A DNA stretch of 42,542 nucleotides from an uncultured Desulfuromonadales bacterium (GCA_947259715.1 CAMYNR010000013.1:1-42542), one strand, 5' to 3'. Shown: positions 1 to 9,688, counted from the first letter of the stretch. The notes: a model not told the origin generated them from the sequence alone. Numbers and translations are program-made.

Positions 1-2
1 CC

Positions 3-824
3 GAACTTTGCCTGATCAGTCCGATCGATCTGGTCCATACCCGGCACCTGGGAGGTAGCCTGCCTGAGATTGCCGCCGAAAAGGCCGGTATTTTCAAGCA
101 GGGCGTTCCGGTCGTCAGCGCACAGCAGAATCGAACTGTCATGGATGTGCTGCATGAGAGGGCGGATCAGTTGCAGGTGCAACTTTTTTTTGCGGGCCAG
201 GATTATAGCTGGCAAACCTCGGGGCAGAGCTTTTCTTTTGCTGGTCATGAGTTGCGCTTACGGAATCTTCAGCCGAAGCTGGTTGGTTGTCATCAGCAGC
301 AGAATCTGGCTTTGGCTCTGGCAGGGGCGGAGCAATTGCGCCGGCTGGGGGTTGTATTGCCGGACGCGGCGCTGCGCCAGGGGGTCGAGGCGACCCGCTG
401 GCCCGGGCGGCTGGAGTGGTTGCCCGGCCAGATCCTGCTCGATGGCGCACACAATCCGGCCGGGGCAAAGGTCTTGGCCGACTACCTCGGTCAGCAACAG
501 CTGCTGGGCGTTCATCTGCTGCTGGGACTGAAGGGCGACAAGCCGGCGACCGAGTTGCTTGGCCCATTGCTGCCCTTCGTGAAGCGCCTGTATGCGACCG
601 AACCTCCGGTCGATGAGGCGATTCCGCCTGAAACTCTGGTCGGTCAGGCGCAGGCTCTGGGTATTTGTTCTGCTGCCTATAAGCAGCCTCAGGTGGCTCT
701 GGCAGCAGCATTGCAAACTCGCCAGCCAGGTGAGGTGCTGCTGGTGGCCGGATCGTTGTTTCTAGTGGCGGCGGTACGGGAACAGCTCCTGCCGGCGACG
801 GAACTGTTGTCGATATCTGCTTGA
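3..824 (+). CDS. folC: Folylpolyglutamate/dihydrofolate synthase, 3' part
   Basis: The open frame enters from the window's left edge and ends at TGA 822-824, so the N-terminal P-loop part lies outside. What remains is the end of the Mur-ligase-like central domain (EIAAEKAGIFKQGVPVV near the start) and the C-terminal domain. This includes the family signature LLDGAHNPAGAK near 437-472, where the His and Asn help place the substrate. The enzyme adds glutamate to folates, and in many bacteria also to dihydropteroate, in the cytoplasm. The usual GLDH motif upstream reads DLVH here. It is followed after 21 bases by lptD on the same strand. folP, the enzyme one step earlier in the pathway, lies about 9 kb downstream. 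The family call is firm; the length of the missing part cannot be told. Confidence 0.93.
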   Translation, partial: ELCLISPIDLVHTRHLGGSLPEIAAEKAGIFKQGVPVVSAQQNRTVMDVLHERADQLQVQLFFAGQDYSWQTSGQSFSFAGHELRLRNLQPKLVGCHQQQNLALALAGAEQLRRLGVVLPDAALRQGVEATRWPGRLEWLPGQILLDGAHNPAGAKVLADYLGQQQLLGVHLLLGLKGDKPATELLGPLLPFVKRLYATEPPVDEAIPPETLVGQAQALGICSAAYKQPQVALAAALQTRQPGEVLLVAGSLFLVAAVREQLLPATELLSISA

Positions 825-845
825 TATCTGCTTTGGATGTAATCG

Positions 846-2906
846 ATGTTGCTGCGATTGATGTTTATTTTGAGCCTGCTTCTGGCAGCCCAGCCGGTTT
901 GTGCGGCAGACTGGACGCAGGTCGGTTCCTCCGGTGTGCCGGTCAACCTGGAGGCCGACGAGCTCAGCTACGACAAGCGCAGCGGTCGCTATCGAGCCGC
1001 CGGAAATGTCCAGTTGCAGCAAGGCGCAATGGAACTGCGCAGCCGAATCCTCTGGTGGAACCAGCAGAGCGGTGAGGTCGAGGCTGAAGGGGATGTTGAG
1101 CTCAGCTCACCCGATGAAAGGATGAGCGGCAGAAGGCTCATCTATGACCTTGATGAAGGGGTTGGCCGGGTTGAGGATGGGCAGGTGTTCCTGCGCGAAC
1201 ATAACCTGCATGTGCGCGGCAAAACCATCGAGAAGCGCAGCGAGGTTGATTACCGGGTCGTCGACGGCACCTTCACCACCTGCGACGGCGAGGTGCCATC
1301 CTGGAAGTTTGGTGCCGACCAGCTGGATGTGACTGTCCAGGACTTCGCCCGGGCCAAGAACGTGGTCTTTTACCTGCACGACATTCCTTCCATGTATGTC
1401 CCCTATCTCGCCTATCCGATCAATAATGACCGGGAATCGGGTTTTCTGATGCCGAGCTTTGGCTATTCGGACAAGCGTGGCGTTCAGATAAGCGCCGCCT
1501 ACTATCAGGTGATCGCCCGTAATCAGGATGCCACTCTCTACGTCGATTATTTGTCCGATATGGGGGTCGGCAAGGGGATTGAATATCGCTATATCTTTGG
1601 CCAGAACAACCCTGGCGAGGTGCGCGCCTATCACATCGATGTCAGTCAGGATGCCGGAGTTGAGGTTGATGAGCAACGTTATGCTCTGGAGTGGCAGCAC
1701 AATGGGCTTTTGCCCGGCGACGTACGGATGGTCGCGGATGCCATCTATGCGGATGATGATGATTATTTCGAAGATTTCGGCGAGGTCGCCGAGGAGTACA
1801 ACCGGGACAAGGTTCAGTCGATATTCTCCTTGAGTAAAAACTGGGGTAAATCCAACCTGGTCGGTCAGTTGAAGTACACCAAGGATCTCGAAGTCGATGA
1901 TCCGACCACCCTGCAGCTGCTGCCACGGATCAATTTTGACATCAACCGGCAGCGGATCGGGCGAACCCCTTTTTATTACGCCTTTGACAGCGAATACACC
2001 AATTTCTGGCGTGACGAGGGGGTGCGGGGGCAGCGCCTCTCCTTGCGTCCCAGTTTGTCTGCCAGCGTACAGCTTTGGGACGTCATCGAGGTCAACCCCG
2101 AGATCGGCTATCGTGATCGCTATTACTGGAATTTAAATGATCGATCCAACTCCGAGCAGGAAGGGATCGTCGATTTTTCCACCAAGGTGACAACCCGTTT
2201 GCAGCGGGTCTATGAGCAGCCGATCGGACCAATCTCCAAGTTGCGCCACAGCATCGAACCGGAAGCGACCTATAAAAACACTCCCGAGGTCGATCAGAGC
2301 CATCTGCCCAGTTTCGACAGTACTGACCGGATTGCCGAGGCCCACCGGATTGAATACGCCCTGGTGCAACGCCTTACCGCCCGTTTTAATCGCGAAGATG
2401 GTGGTTCCAGCTACCGCGATCTGGTTTATTTGCGCCTGTCGCAAAACTATTATCTGGATGAGGAGGCGCAGGATGAGTCCTTCTCGAGTATCCGTGGCCA
2501 ACTGACCTTGCTGCCGACCGATTGGGCCAGGCTGCGTTTCGATGCAACCTTCGATATCGACCAGGGCGTGTGGAGCAAATATTCCGCCGAAGCCGAAATC
2601 CACGATCAGCAGCAGAATTCCCTCTGGTTGGAGTACCGCAAGGATCTCAACCTGCAGGTTGAGTATGGTGAGCTTAAGCTATCCGCCGGTTATCTGAAGC
2701 CGATCTATGTCAATTTCGGCAAACGCTACGATTTCGAGTCGGACGAGCATCTGGAGGACCTGCTTCAGGTTGAATATCGGCACCAATGCTGGAGTGCGTT
2801 TTTAACCTTTCGGGAGAATGATACCGATCGTTCAATCATGCTAAGCTTCTTTATGAAAGGGATCGGTTATGTCGGTCGCCTGGGCGCCAGTCTGGCAGGT
2901 GAATAG
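846..2906 (+). CDS. lptD: LPS-assembly outer-membrane protein LptD
   Basis: The 686-residue protein has a signal peptide (hydrophobic residues about 3-17, ending PVCA before ADW). An OstA/LptA-like beta-jellyroll follows at about 30-130 (VNLEADELSYDK, AAGNVQLQQG). The rest is a long C-terminal beta-barrel with alternating aromatic strands. Conserved LptD segments include the stretch around residues 175-205 (PSMYVPYLAYPI, ESGFLMPSFGYS). It forms the outer-membrane part of the Lpt bridge that places lipopolysaccharide in the outer leaflet, so the host is an LPS-bearing Gram-negative. The start at 846 gives a complete signal peptide; an ATG at 861 is an alternative. No strong ribosome site precedes either, which fits translational coupling to folC 21 bases upstream. 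Confidence 0.95.
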   Translation: MLLRLMFILSLLLAAQPVCAADWTQVGSSGVPVNLEADELSYDKRSGRYRAAGNVQLQQGAMELRSRILWWNQQSGEVEAEGDVELSSPDERMSGRRLIYDLDEGVGRVEDGQVFLREHNLHVRGKTIEKRSEVDYRVVDGTFTTCDGEVPSWKFGADQLDVTVQDFARAKNVVFYLHDIPSMYVPYLAYPINNDRESGFLMPSFGYSDKRGVQISAAYYQVIARNQDATLYVDYLSDMGVGKGIEYRYIFGQNNPGEVRAYHIDVSQDAGVEVDEQRYALEWQHNGLLPGDVRMVADAIYADDDDYFEDFGEVAEEYNRDKVQSIFSLSKNWGKSNLVGQLKYTKDLEVDDPTTLQLLPRINFDINRQRIGRTPFYYAFDSEYTNFWRDEGVRGQRLSLRPSLSASVQLWDVIEVNPEIGYRDRYYWNLNDRSNSEQEGIVDFSTKVTTRLQRVYEQPIGPISKLRHSIEPEATYKNTPEVDQSHLPSFDSTDRIAEAHRIEYALVQRLTARFNREDGGSSYRDLVYLRLSQNYYLDEEAQDESFSSIRGQLTLLPTDWARLRFDATFDIDQGVWSKYSAEAEIHDQQQNSLWLEYRKDLNLQVEYGELKLSAGYLKPIYVNFGKRYDFESDEHLEDLLQVEYRHQCWSAFLTFRENDTDRSIMLSFFMKGIGYVGRLGASLAGE

Positions 2907-2924
2907 CGGTTCACAGGAGAGTAG

Positions 2925-3080
2925 ATGACCGTTTCTGGGAAATCAGGATTGACCTGGTTTGCCGGGCGTGCCAAGCTGATCTGTTTGTTGCGACCGCACA
3001 AAACTTTGTCCAGGTTCGCAGGCCTCGGTCGGTTTTTTTTTAACAGTTCGCGTGGAGATATGATTGGCTTCTGCCCCTGA
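2925..3080 (+). CDS. Possible small ORF between lptD and ftsB-like gene
   Basis: A 51-codon frame starts at ATG 2925 after a good ribosome site (ACAGGAGAG at about 2913-2921) and fills the 157-base gap between lptD and the ftsB-like gene. It stops at 3080, overlapping the next gene's start by 17 bases. The peptide is basic and has no motif I recognise. The ribosome site and overlap make coupled translation possible. The codons, including a run of three TTT, do not look strongly selected. It could equally be untranslated leader. Confidence 0.2.
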   Translation: MTVSGKSGLTWFAGRAKLICLLRPHKTLSRFAGLGRFFFNSSRGDMIGFCP

Positions 3081-3402
3081 ACCGGAGTTCTCCGGCAGTA
3101 AAAATTATGTGACCCTCTGGTTGCTGGTGATTATTGTCATCATGTCCGGTTACGCCATCTTCGGTGAGCGCGGGGTGTTGCGGATTCTGCAGGCTGAAAA
3201 GCAGCAAGAGAGACTTGAGCAGGAGTTGGAGCGGATAACTCAAGAGCAGCAGCGCTTGCGCGAAGAGATCGAGCGGCTGCGAAACGATAAAGATTATTGG
3301 GAACAGTTGGCCCGAACCAAGTTGGGCATGGTGCGCGAAGGTGAATTGATCTACCACCTGCCAGCGAAAGAGAAGAAAGCAAGAGGCGATAAACCGCAAT
3401 GA
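3064..3402 (+). CDS. ftsB: FtsB/DivIC-family septum formation protein
   Basis: The 112-residue protein has one TM helix at about residues 19-34 (WLLVIIVIMSGYAIFG), then a coiled coil of heptads rich in Gln, Glu and Leu (about 43-80). A conserved FtsB/DivIC-like tail follows (YWEQLARTKLGMVREGE), then a short basic end. Proteins of this family form the FtsQLB bridge that signals septal peptidoglycan synthesis. The start is TTG 3064, five bases after TGGAGA. The stop overlaps the argS start by four bases (ATGA), so the two are translationally coupled. The family call is good; whether it acts as FtsB or FtsL cannot be told from sequence. Confidence 0.85.
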   Translation: MASAPEPEFSGSKNYVTLWLLVIIVIMSGYAIFGERGVLRILQAEKQQERLEQELERITQEQQRLREEIERLRNDKDYWEQLARTKLGMVREGELIYHLPAKEKKARGDKPQ

Positions 3403-5060
3403 AAAACCAGTTACGAGATGCCATTTCAGAGGCTTTGCAGCAATGCTATGCGACCGGCAGCCTGCATTCAGGTGAGATCCCCGGTGAGATTCAGCTGGAG
3501 GTGCCGAAAAACTCCGAACACGGGGACTTTGCTACTAACCTGGCCATGACCCTGGCCAAGGTCGAGCGCAAGGCGCCCCGGCAGATCGCCGAAGCGCTGG
3601 TCGCCGCGCTGCAGGATCATCCACTTTGCGACAGAATTGAAATTGCCGGACCCGGTTTTATCAACTTTCGGCTTGCTGCCAGTTGCTGGTACGGAGTGCT
3701 CGAGCAGATCATGCGCGAGGGCGACGCCTATGGCCGCAGTCAGGTGGGCTCCGGCACCAAAGTGCAAGTCGAATTTGTCAGCGCCAATCCGACCGGGCCG
3801 CTGCATATCGGCCATGGCCGGGGGGCTGCAGTTGGCGATGCGGTCGCCAGTGTTCTGCAGGCTGCCGGATTTGACGTCCAGCGCGAGTACTATGTCAACG
3901 ATGCCGGTAACCAGGTGAAGACTCTCGGTCTTTCGAGTCTGCTGCGGCTGCGCGAGCTGCAGGGCGAGGTGATCGATTTTCCCGAAGATGGCTATCAGGC
4001 CGAATATATTCGCGAACTGGCCGAAAAATACCTGAAAACCGAAGGTGATCTGCAGGGTGTCGCTGAAGCTGAGGCGGTCGAGGGTTGTGCCCGCTTCGGG
4101 GTCGCCCAGGTGCTCGACTGGATCGCTGCCGATCTCAAAGCCTTCGGTATCAACTTTGACAACTGGTACAGTGAGAAAAGCCTCTACGACCGGAGCATGG
4201 TCGACATGGAACTCGCCAAGCTCCAGGAGAAGGGGTTGTCCTTCGAGCAGGAGGGGGCGCTCTGGTTGCGCACCACCGAATATGGCGACGACAAGGACCG
4301 GGTGCTGATCAAGTCGGATGGCAGCTACACCTATTTTGCCTCCGATGTCGCCTACCACATGGAGAAGTTCGACCGCGGCTTCGACCGGGTGATCGATGTC
4401 TGGGGCGCCGATCATCATGGCTATATTCCCAGAATGAAGGCGATGCTCACCGGCCTCGGCCATCCACCGGAGGATCTCGAGGTGCTGCTGATCCAGATGG
4501 TCAATCTGCTACGCGACGGTGTGCCCTTTACCATGGGCAAGCGCTCCGGGAACTTTATCACCTTGCGCGAAGTGATCGATGAGGTCGGCAGCGACGCCTG
4601 TCGCTTCTTCTTTCTAATGCGGCGCTGCGACAGTCAGCTTGATTTCGATCTGGAGCTTGCCAAGCAGCAGAGCAGCGATAACCCGGTCTATTATGTCCAG
4701 TATGCCCACGCCCGGGTCTGCAGTATCAATCGCAATGCTGCAGAGGCGGGGGTCGCTCTGCCCGATGCTCAGCAGGTCGATTTCAGCAGGTTGCAACTTG
4801 CTGAGGAGCTGGCCCTGGCCAAGCAGCTCGCCCGCCTGCCGGAAGCGGTGGTCGGCGCGGCGCTCAACTATGAGCCGCATCGGGTGGTGTTTTACCTGCA
4901 GGAGCTCGCTGCTCAGTTCCATAGTTACTATAATCGGCAGCGGGTGCTGGTCGATGATCCCGCGACCAGCCAGGCCCGGTTGTACCTGGTCAATTCGGTG
5001 CGCATCGTGTTGGCGAATGCGCTGCGGATTCTCGGTGTTTCGGCACCAGAACAGATGTAA
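3399..5060 (+). CDS. argS: Arginine--tRNA ligase
   Basis: This 553-residue class I synthetase charges tRNA-Arg in the cytoplasm. Visible parts are the N-terminal Add-1 domain (about 1-100), the HIGH motif at residues 136-139 within SANPTGPLHIGHG, and a KMSKS-equivalent loop reading MGKRSGNF. The C-terminal DALR anticodon-binding domain ends with NALRILGVSAPEQM. Length matches the family. The start ATG overlaps the ftsB-like stop, and the SPOR gene begins 11 bases after the argS stop, so the three genes form one unit. The degenerate KMSKS is usual for many ArgS enzymes, which often carry variants there. Confidence 0.97.
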   Translation: MKNQLRDAISEALQQCYATGSLHSGEIPGEIQLEVPKNSEHGDFATNLAMTLAKVERKAPRQIAEALVAALQDHPLCDRIEIAGPGFINFRLAASCWYGVLEQIMREGDAYGRSQVGSGTKVQVEFVSANPTGPLHIGHGRGAAVGDAVASVLQAAGFDVQREYYVNDAGNQVKTLGLSSLLRLRELQGEVIDFPEDGYQAEYIRELAEKYLKTEGDLQGVAEAEAVEGCARFGVAQVLDWIAADLKAFGINFDNWYSEKSLYDRSMVDMELAKLQEKGLSFEQEGALWLRTTEYGDDKDRVLIKSDGSYTYFASDVAYHMEKFDRGFDRVIDVWGADHHGYIPRMKAMLTGLGHPPEDLEVLLIQMVNLLRDGVPFTMGKRSGNFITLREVIDEVGSDACRFFFLMRRCDSQLDFDLELAKQQSSDNPVYYVQYAHARVCSINRNAAEAGVALPDAQQVDFSRLQLAEELALAKQLARLPEAVVGAALNYEPHRVVFYLQELAAQFHSYYNRQRVLVDDPATSQARLYLVNSVRIVLANALRILGVSAPEQM

Positions 5061-5071
5061 GGGGGCTGTTT

Positions 5072-5809
5072 ATGAAATCGGCAACCAAAACACGGACGCA
5101 ACGGCGCATGGAGCGAAAGCAGGTTTTCTTCCTGGTGGTTCTGCTGCTGGTGGTTTCCCTGGCCAGCTTCACTCTGGGGGTGATGGTCGGCAGCCGCGGG
5201 TCCGAGGCGGAACTGGCCCGGCAGGTGGCGGATCGGCCGGCTGAGCCGGCTGCTGCGGCGCCGCCAGCGAAGGTCAAGGCTCCGCCCAAGCCAACTGCGG
5301 CGCTGCCCAGCAAAAGTCCTGCGGACACCATCGCCGAAACCAAGCTGACTTTTTACGACAAGCTGGCCAAGGAATCGGCTCCGCTTGGCAGTGGAATTAA
5401 TCTGCCACCGGAAGAAGAGGTCAAGCCTAGGCCTGTCGCCAGGCCGCCTATCGAACTGCCGGAACGGCCGGTGGTGAAAAAGGAACCAACGGTGGCCGCT
5501 GCGGCGCCGCCTGCCAGCTCTGCAGCGCCGGTGAGTACTTCTCCGGCTCCCAGTCAGCCGCCAGCCAGCTCGCAGGGGAAATACGCTCTGCAGGTGGCTT
5601 CCTTCGCCAAGGCGGCTGATGCAGGGCGTTTGAAGTCGAAGCTGGTCAGTAAGGGCTACCCCGCTTTCGTCGTCGAGGCCGATCTGGCCGCCAAGGGGAT
5701 CTGGTATCGGGTGAAAATCGGCCCCTACGCTGATAGCCAGGCGGTGGCCGAGATGCAGCAGTTGATGGAGAAAAAGGAGCAGCTCAAGGGCTTTGTGACC
5801 CGTCTTTAG
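5072..5809 (+). CDS. SPOR-domain membrane protein
   Basis: The 245-residue protein has a short basic cytoplasmic end, one TM helix at about residues 17-37 (FFLVVLLLVVSLASFTLGVMVG), and a long Pro/Ala/Lys-rich linker typical of proteins that span the periplasm. A C-terminal SPOR domain covers about 170-245 (YALQVASFAKAADAGRLKSKL, WYRVKIGPY). SPOR domains bind glycan strands stripped of stem peptides at the division septum. A role at the septum therefore fits the ftsB-like gene two positions upstream. Its exact function, as a DedD- or FtsN-like factor, is inference. A ribosome site (AAGGGGG) precedes the ATG. Confidence 0.9.
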   Translation: MKSATKTRTQRRMERKQVFFLVVLLLVVSLASFTLGVMVGSRGSEAELARQVADRPAEPAAAAPPAKVKAPPKPTAALPSKSPADTIAETKLTFYDKLAKESAPLGSGINLPPEEEVKPRPVARPPIELPERPVVKKEPTVAAAAPPASSAAPVSTSPAPSQPPASSQGKYALQVASFAKAADAGRLKSKLVSKGYPAFVVEADLAAKGIWYRVKIGPYADSQAVAEMQQLMEKKEQLKGFVTRL

Positions 5810-5841
5810 GTCTGGCTGGGAACCGCTTTTCTGCACGGTTT

Positions 5842-5869
5842 CAGGGCTGTCCCGAGCGCTGATTTTTTT
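5842..5869 (+). terminator. Weak terminator after the SPOR gene
   Basis: A 7-bp hairpin (5842-5848 with 5855-5861, one G-G mismatch, six-base loop) is followed by seven T residues. It would end the folC-to-SPOR transcript just before the tRNA promoter. The stem is imperfect, so the call is moderate. Confidence 0.4.
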
Positions 5870-5870
5870 C

Positions 5871-5899
5871 TTGACATTTCAGTCGCAGGATACTATTTT
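5871..5899 (+). promoter_or_regulatory. Sigma-70 type promoter for the tRNA pair
   Basis: A perfect -35 box TTGACA (5871-5876) is spaced 17 bases from a -10 like TATTTT (5894-5899). The predicted start near 5906 lies only about six bases before the mature initiator tRNA, a compact layout usual for tRNA operons. Confidence 0.6.
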
Positions 5900-5911
5900 C
5901 CTGCCTCGTGT

Positions 5912-5991
<80 letters not shown>

Positions 5992-6026
5992 AAGCCGATC
6001 CTCCTTTTCGGAGTGACTATAGATTC

Positions 6027-6103
6027 GGCGGTGTAGCTCAGTTGGTTAGAGCATGCGGCTCATATCCGCAGTGTCCGGAGTTCGAATCTCTGCACCGCCA
6101 CCA
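6027..6103 (+). tRNA. tRNA with CAT anticodon, probably elongator Met
   Basis: This is a complete 77-base cloverleaf. Acceptor GGCGGTG pairs with CACCGCC, anticodon stem TGCGG/CCGCA holds loop CTCATAT, and the T-loop is TTCGAAT, with A73 and encoded CCA. The acceptor GGCGGTG resembles elongator tRNA-Met of several bacteria. A CAT anticodon is also carried by tRNA-Ile2 before TilS converts C34 to lysidine, and tilS is the next gene. Ile2 therefore cannot be excluded by eye. It is cotranscribed with the initiator tRNA, 35 bases apart. Confidence 0.93.
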
Positions 6104-6108
6104 TATTA

Positions 6109-6139
6109 AGCCCTTCACGCTATCGTGAGGGGCTTTTTT
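6109..6139 (+). terminator. Intrinsic terminator after the tRNA pair
   Basis: An 11-bp stem (6109-6119 with 6124-6134, one G-T pair, loop CTAT) is followed directly by T residues. It begins five bases after the second tRNA's CCA and separates the tRNAs from tilS. Confidence 0.85.
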
Positions 6140-6205
6140 CGTCTATAGTTCTGGACAGTGGCGATGTAGAGCGATTCTGTTCCGCTTTTGGAAAGATCTT
6201 CAGTT

Positions 6206-7555
6206 GTGACCCATGCACTCTCATCTCTGTTTTTCGGTGAAGACTTTTCCGGTGATGCCTCTTTGCTGGTGGCTGTTTCAGGCGGTGTTGATTCCGTGGT
6301 CCTGCTCCATCTGCTGCGAGGGGCTGCGCGGGAATTCAATCTGACTCTCCAGGTCGCCCACCTCGACCATCAGATTCGTCCGGAGAGCGCCGCGGATGCT
6401 GAATTTGTCGCTTCGCTCTGCGAGAAGTGGCAGCTGCCTTGTCAGCTGGGGCGAGAGGATGTGCCGGGGTTGGCGAAAGGCTCCGGGTTGAGTCTGGAGA
6501 TGGCTGCCCGGCAGGCAAGGCGCAAGTTTTTGCAGGTCGTCGCCGACAGTTTCGGCTGTGAACGGATCGTTCTGGCTCACCATCGCGACGACCAGGCCGA
6601 AACCTTTTTTCTGCGCCTGCTGCGGGGCACCGGCATCAGCGGTCTGGCGGCAATGCGCCCTCTGCAGGGGCGCTGGTGGCGGCCGCTGCTTGGCGTCAGT
6701 CGCCGGCAGATTCTGGACTATGCCAGGCAACAAGGGCTGCGCTGGGTCGAGGATGAATCAAACCGCGACCCGGCCTATCTGCGTAATCGCTTGCGTCAGC
6801 AGATTATGCCGCAACTGCGGGATCTGAATCCCCAGTTGGACGAGCGATTGAGCGTTCTTTGTGAGCAGGTCCAGGGTGAAGAGGATTTCTGGCAGCAGCA
6901 TCTGGCCCAGTTGCTCATTGCGCTTGAGGTGCCGGCCCTGGACGGGCTGCGACTGGATCGGGCTCTGCTGCTCGAGCAGCATCCGGCTTTAAGGCTGCGC
7001 ATCTACCGTGAAGCATTGCGGCGGGTGCGCCATGATCTGCAGCGGATCGAGACGAGCCATCTGCGGGCGATAGACGGGCTGCTGCTGGCCGATCGCAGTC
7101 AGGCCCAGATCGATCTCCCCGAGTGCTGGGTGGCGCGACGCTATGAGCAGCTCTGGTTTCGTTCCGTCGCTCCAGCTCGGTTGTCTGGCTACGATCTTCC
7201 CCTGCCGATTCCGGGGCAGGTTGACCTGCCGCACGGGCAGACCCTGCAAGCTCTGGTTCTGGCCGAGCAGCAGGGGGAGTCGGCCGCAGTCGTTGAATTT
7301 TCCCTTGCTGAACTTAATGAACCTCTGCGGGTGCGCAGCTGGCAGCCGGGAGATTGTTTTGCTCCGCAGGGCATGGCAGGGCGCAAGCGACTGAAGCGCT
7401 ATTTCAGCGATGAACGGATTGAGCTTGAAGAGCGGGCCAGCATTCCTTTGCTGGTTGCCGGAGAAAAGATTCTCTGGGTGATCGGTCGGCGCCGCTCAAG
7501 GCATGCACGGGCCAATCTGCAAGCGGGGCCGATTCTGCGTTTGGAACTTCTTTGA
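6206..7555 (+). CDS. tilS: tRNA(Ile)-lysidine synthase
   Basis: TilS uses ATP and lysine to turn C34 of tRNA-Ile2 (CAT) into lysidine, switching its reading from AUG to AUA. The N-terminal PP-loop ATPase motif SGGVDS is at residues 25-30 within LLVAVSGGVDSVVLLHLL. A second conserved block is LAHHRDDQAETFFLRLLRG. The central substrate-binding region and the C-terminal TilS-C domain (PGDCFAPQGMAGRKRLKRYF) are intact. I chose GTG 6206, which has GGAAAG ten bases upstream and gives a normal-length N-terminus. TTG 6188 in the same frame adds six residues but has no ribosome site. It lies right after a CAT-anticodon tRNA gene. Confidence 0.95.
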   Translation: MTHALSSLFFGEDFSGDASLLVAVSGGVDSVVLLHLLRGAAREFNLTLQVAHLDHQIRPESAADAEFVASLCEKWQLPCQLGREDVPGLAKGSGLSLEMAARQARRKFLQVVADSFGCERIVLAHHRDDQAETFFLRLLRGTGISGLAAMRPLQGRWWRPLLGVSRRQILDYARQQGLRWVEDESNRDPAYLRNRLRQQIMPQLRDLNPQLDERLSVLCEQVQGEEDFWQQHLAQLLIALEVPALDGLRLDRALLLEQHPALRLRIYREALRRVRHDLQRIETSHLRAIDGLLLADRSQAQIDLPECWVARRYEQLWFRSVAPARLSGYDLPLPIPGQVDLPHGQTLQALVLAEQQGESAAVVEFSLAELNEPLRVRSWQPGDCFAPQGMAGRKRLKRYFSDERIELEERASIPLLVAGEKILWVIGRRRSRHARANLQAGPILRLELL

Positions 7556-7684
7556 AGGGCAGTAGCGCGGACAAAAAACTTGTGGGTGGTTGTTCTTTAT
7601 GGTAATTTTTCCTGCTGATTCTACCTATTTGTTGGCGGTACTTTGTGCCGCTGAAATTGCTAATAAAACTCCACAGGGGGTATT

Positions 7685-9688
7685 GTGAGCCAATTCCAGA
7701 AAAATCTCGCTTTGTGGCTGGTTATTTCGCTGTTGATGATCATGCTTTTCAACATGATGACCCAGCGCGAAGGCGAGCTGACCAAGATTAATTACACCGA
7801 ATTTCTCACCGCCATTGAAGCCGGTCGGGTGACCAATATCACCTTCCAGGGCAACCAGGTGACCGGGGTCTATGAGGATGGCAGTAAATTCCAGACCCAT
7901 GCGCCGATGGATGAGGAGCTGATCCCGGAGCTGAAGGAAAAGGGCGTGGTGATCGAAGCCAAACCGGTTGACGATCAGGGATTCTGGTTCACCCTGCTGG
8001 TTTCCTGGGGCCCGATCCTGCTGCTGATCGCCGTCTGGATCTTCTTCATGCGGCAGATGCAGGCCGGTGGCGGTAAGGCGATGAGCTTCGGTAAGAGTAA
8101 GGCCAAGCTGCTGACTGATACCCAGGGGCAGGTGACCTTCAAGGATGTCGCCGGTGTGGATGAAGCCAAGCAGGAGCTTGAAGAGGTGGTTGAGTTCCTG
8201 AAGGATCCCAAAAAATTCACCCGCCTGGGCGGTAAGATTCCCAAAGGGGTGCTGCTGGTCGGCTCCCCGGGAACCGGGAAGACCCTGCTGGCCCGCTCCG
8301 TGGCCGGTGAGGCCGGGGTGCCGTTTTTCACTATTTCCGGTTCTGACTTTGTCGAAATGTTTGTCGGGGTCGGCGCCAGTCGGGTTCGTGACCTGTTCGT
8401 TCAGGGCAAGAAGAACGCTCCCTGCATCATCTTTATTGATGAGATCGATGCGGTTGGCCGCCATCGCGGCGCGGGACTTGGCGGCGGTCATGATGAGCGT
8501 GAGCAGACCCTTAACCAGCTGCTGGTCGAGATGGATGGCTTTGAAACCAATGAAGGCGTCATCCTGGTGGCGGCCACCAACCGGCCCGATGTTCTCGATC
8601 CCGCACTGTTGCGGCCCGGACGTTTTGACCGCCAGGTTGTCGTGCCGCGTCCAGATGTCAAAGGGCGGCTGAAGATCCTGCAAGTTCACTCCCGCAAGGT
8701 GCCGATGGATGAAAATGTCGATCTCGCTGTGGTCGCCAAGGGGACGCCTGGTTTCTCCGGTGCCGATCTCGCCAACCTGATCAACGAAGGGGCGTTGCTG
8801 GCTGCCCGGGCAAACAAGGCCAAGGTTGACATGGATGATATGGAGGCGGCCAAGGACAAGGTGCTGATGGGGGCCGAGCGGCGCTCCATGGTGATCACCG
8901 AGGAAGAAAAGAAGGTGACGGCCTATCATGAGGCCGGCCATGCCCTGGTTTCACTGCTGACCCCGGGTTCAGATCCGGTGCATAAGGTTTCGATTATTCC
9001 GCGCGGCCGGGCGATGGGCGTTACCATGTACCTGCCGGCCGAAGAGAAATACAACGAAACCGCCAAAGGCCTGCATATCCGCATCCGCTCGATGCTCGGT
9101 GGGCGAATTGCCGAGGAGCTGACCTTCGAGTCGGTGACCAGTGGCGCCAGCAACGACCTGGAGCGGGTTTCAGCGATCGCCCGCAAGATGGTTTGCGAGT
9201 GGGGGATGAGTGAAAAAATCGGCCCGTTGACCTTCGGGGAAAAAGAGGGCGAAGTCTTTCTCGGCCGCGACATGGGGCATATGAAGAATTACAGTGAGGC
9301 GACTGCTGTTGAGATCGACCAGGAGATTCGGCGCATTGTCCACGAGAATTATGAAATTACCCGCAAGCTTCTCAAGGAAAATCAGCATCTGCTGGTGGCG
9401 CTGTCCGAAGAATTGCTGGAAAAAGAAACCCTGGGTTCTGGCGAAGTTATCGCGACGGTTTTCCCTGATGGGGCGCCGGATTACCTGAAGCCGAAAGAGA
9501 GCGAAGAGTCCTTTAAGTTCGAAGATGATCACCCGGCGGCGCCGACCGCAGACCTGGGTCTAAAGAAGGATGACGCCGAGAAAATGGCCGAGGACGTTGA
9601 CGCGCCGGACGGAGGGCCTGAGCAGGGCGCGACAGAAGGTGACGCAGAAGAGAAAAAAGAAGACAAGGAAGAGATGCCATCGTCCTGA
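7685..9688 (+). CDS. ftsH: ATP-dependent zinc metalloprotease FtsH
   Basis: This inner-membrane AAA+ protease degrades damaged membrane proteins and short-lived regulators. In order: TM1 (about residues 7-23), a periplasmic FtsH-extracellular domain, and TM2 (about 101-121). Next is the AAA domain with Walker A GSPGTGKT at 193-200, Walker [12 protein letters not shown] and the second region of homology [17 protein letters not shown]. The M41 peptidase domain follows with HEAGH at 415-419. After about residue 605 there is an unusually long, strongly acidic tail of some 60 residues. The start is GTG after CAGGGGG. The 3' end overlaps the likely beginning of folP. Confidence 0.97.
   Translation: MSQFQKNLALWLVISLLMIMLFNMMTQREGELTKINYTEFLTAIEAGRVTNITFQGNQVTGVYEDGSKFQTHAPMDEELIPELKEKGVVIEAKPVDDQGFWFTLLVSWGPILLLIAVWIFFMRQMQAGGGKAMSFGKSKAKLLTDTQGQVTFKDVAGVDEAKQELEEVVEFLKDPKKFTRLGGKIPKGVLLVGSPGTGKTLLARSVAGEAGVPFFTISGSDFVEMFVGVGASRVRDLFVQGKKNAPCIIFIDEIDAVGRHRGAGLGGGHDEREQTLNQLLVEMDGFETNEGVILVAATNRPDVLDPALLRPGRFDRQVVVPRPDVKGRLKILQVHSRKVPMDENVDLAVVAKGTPGFSGADLANLINEGALLAARANKAKVDMDDMEAAKDKVLMGAERRSMVITEEEKKVTAYHEAGHALVSLLTPGSDPVHKVSIIPRGRAMGVTMYLPAEEKYNETAKGLHIRIRSMLGGRIAEELTFESVTSGASNDLERVSAIARKMVCEWGMSEKIGPLTFGEKEGEVFLGRDMGHMKNYSEATAVEIDQEIRRIVHENYEITRKLLKENQHLLVALSEELLEKETLGSGEVIATVFPDGAPDYLKPKESEESFKFEDDHPAAPTADLGLKKDDAEKMAEDVDAPDGGPEQGATEGDAEEKKEDKEEMPSS

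Noticed and set aside
3468-4463. A 331-codon minus-strand frame opposite argS.
   Set aside because: argS is unmistakable on the plus strand, and this frame has no family features or ribosome site.
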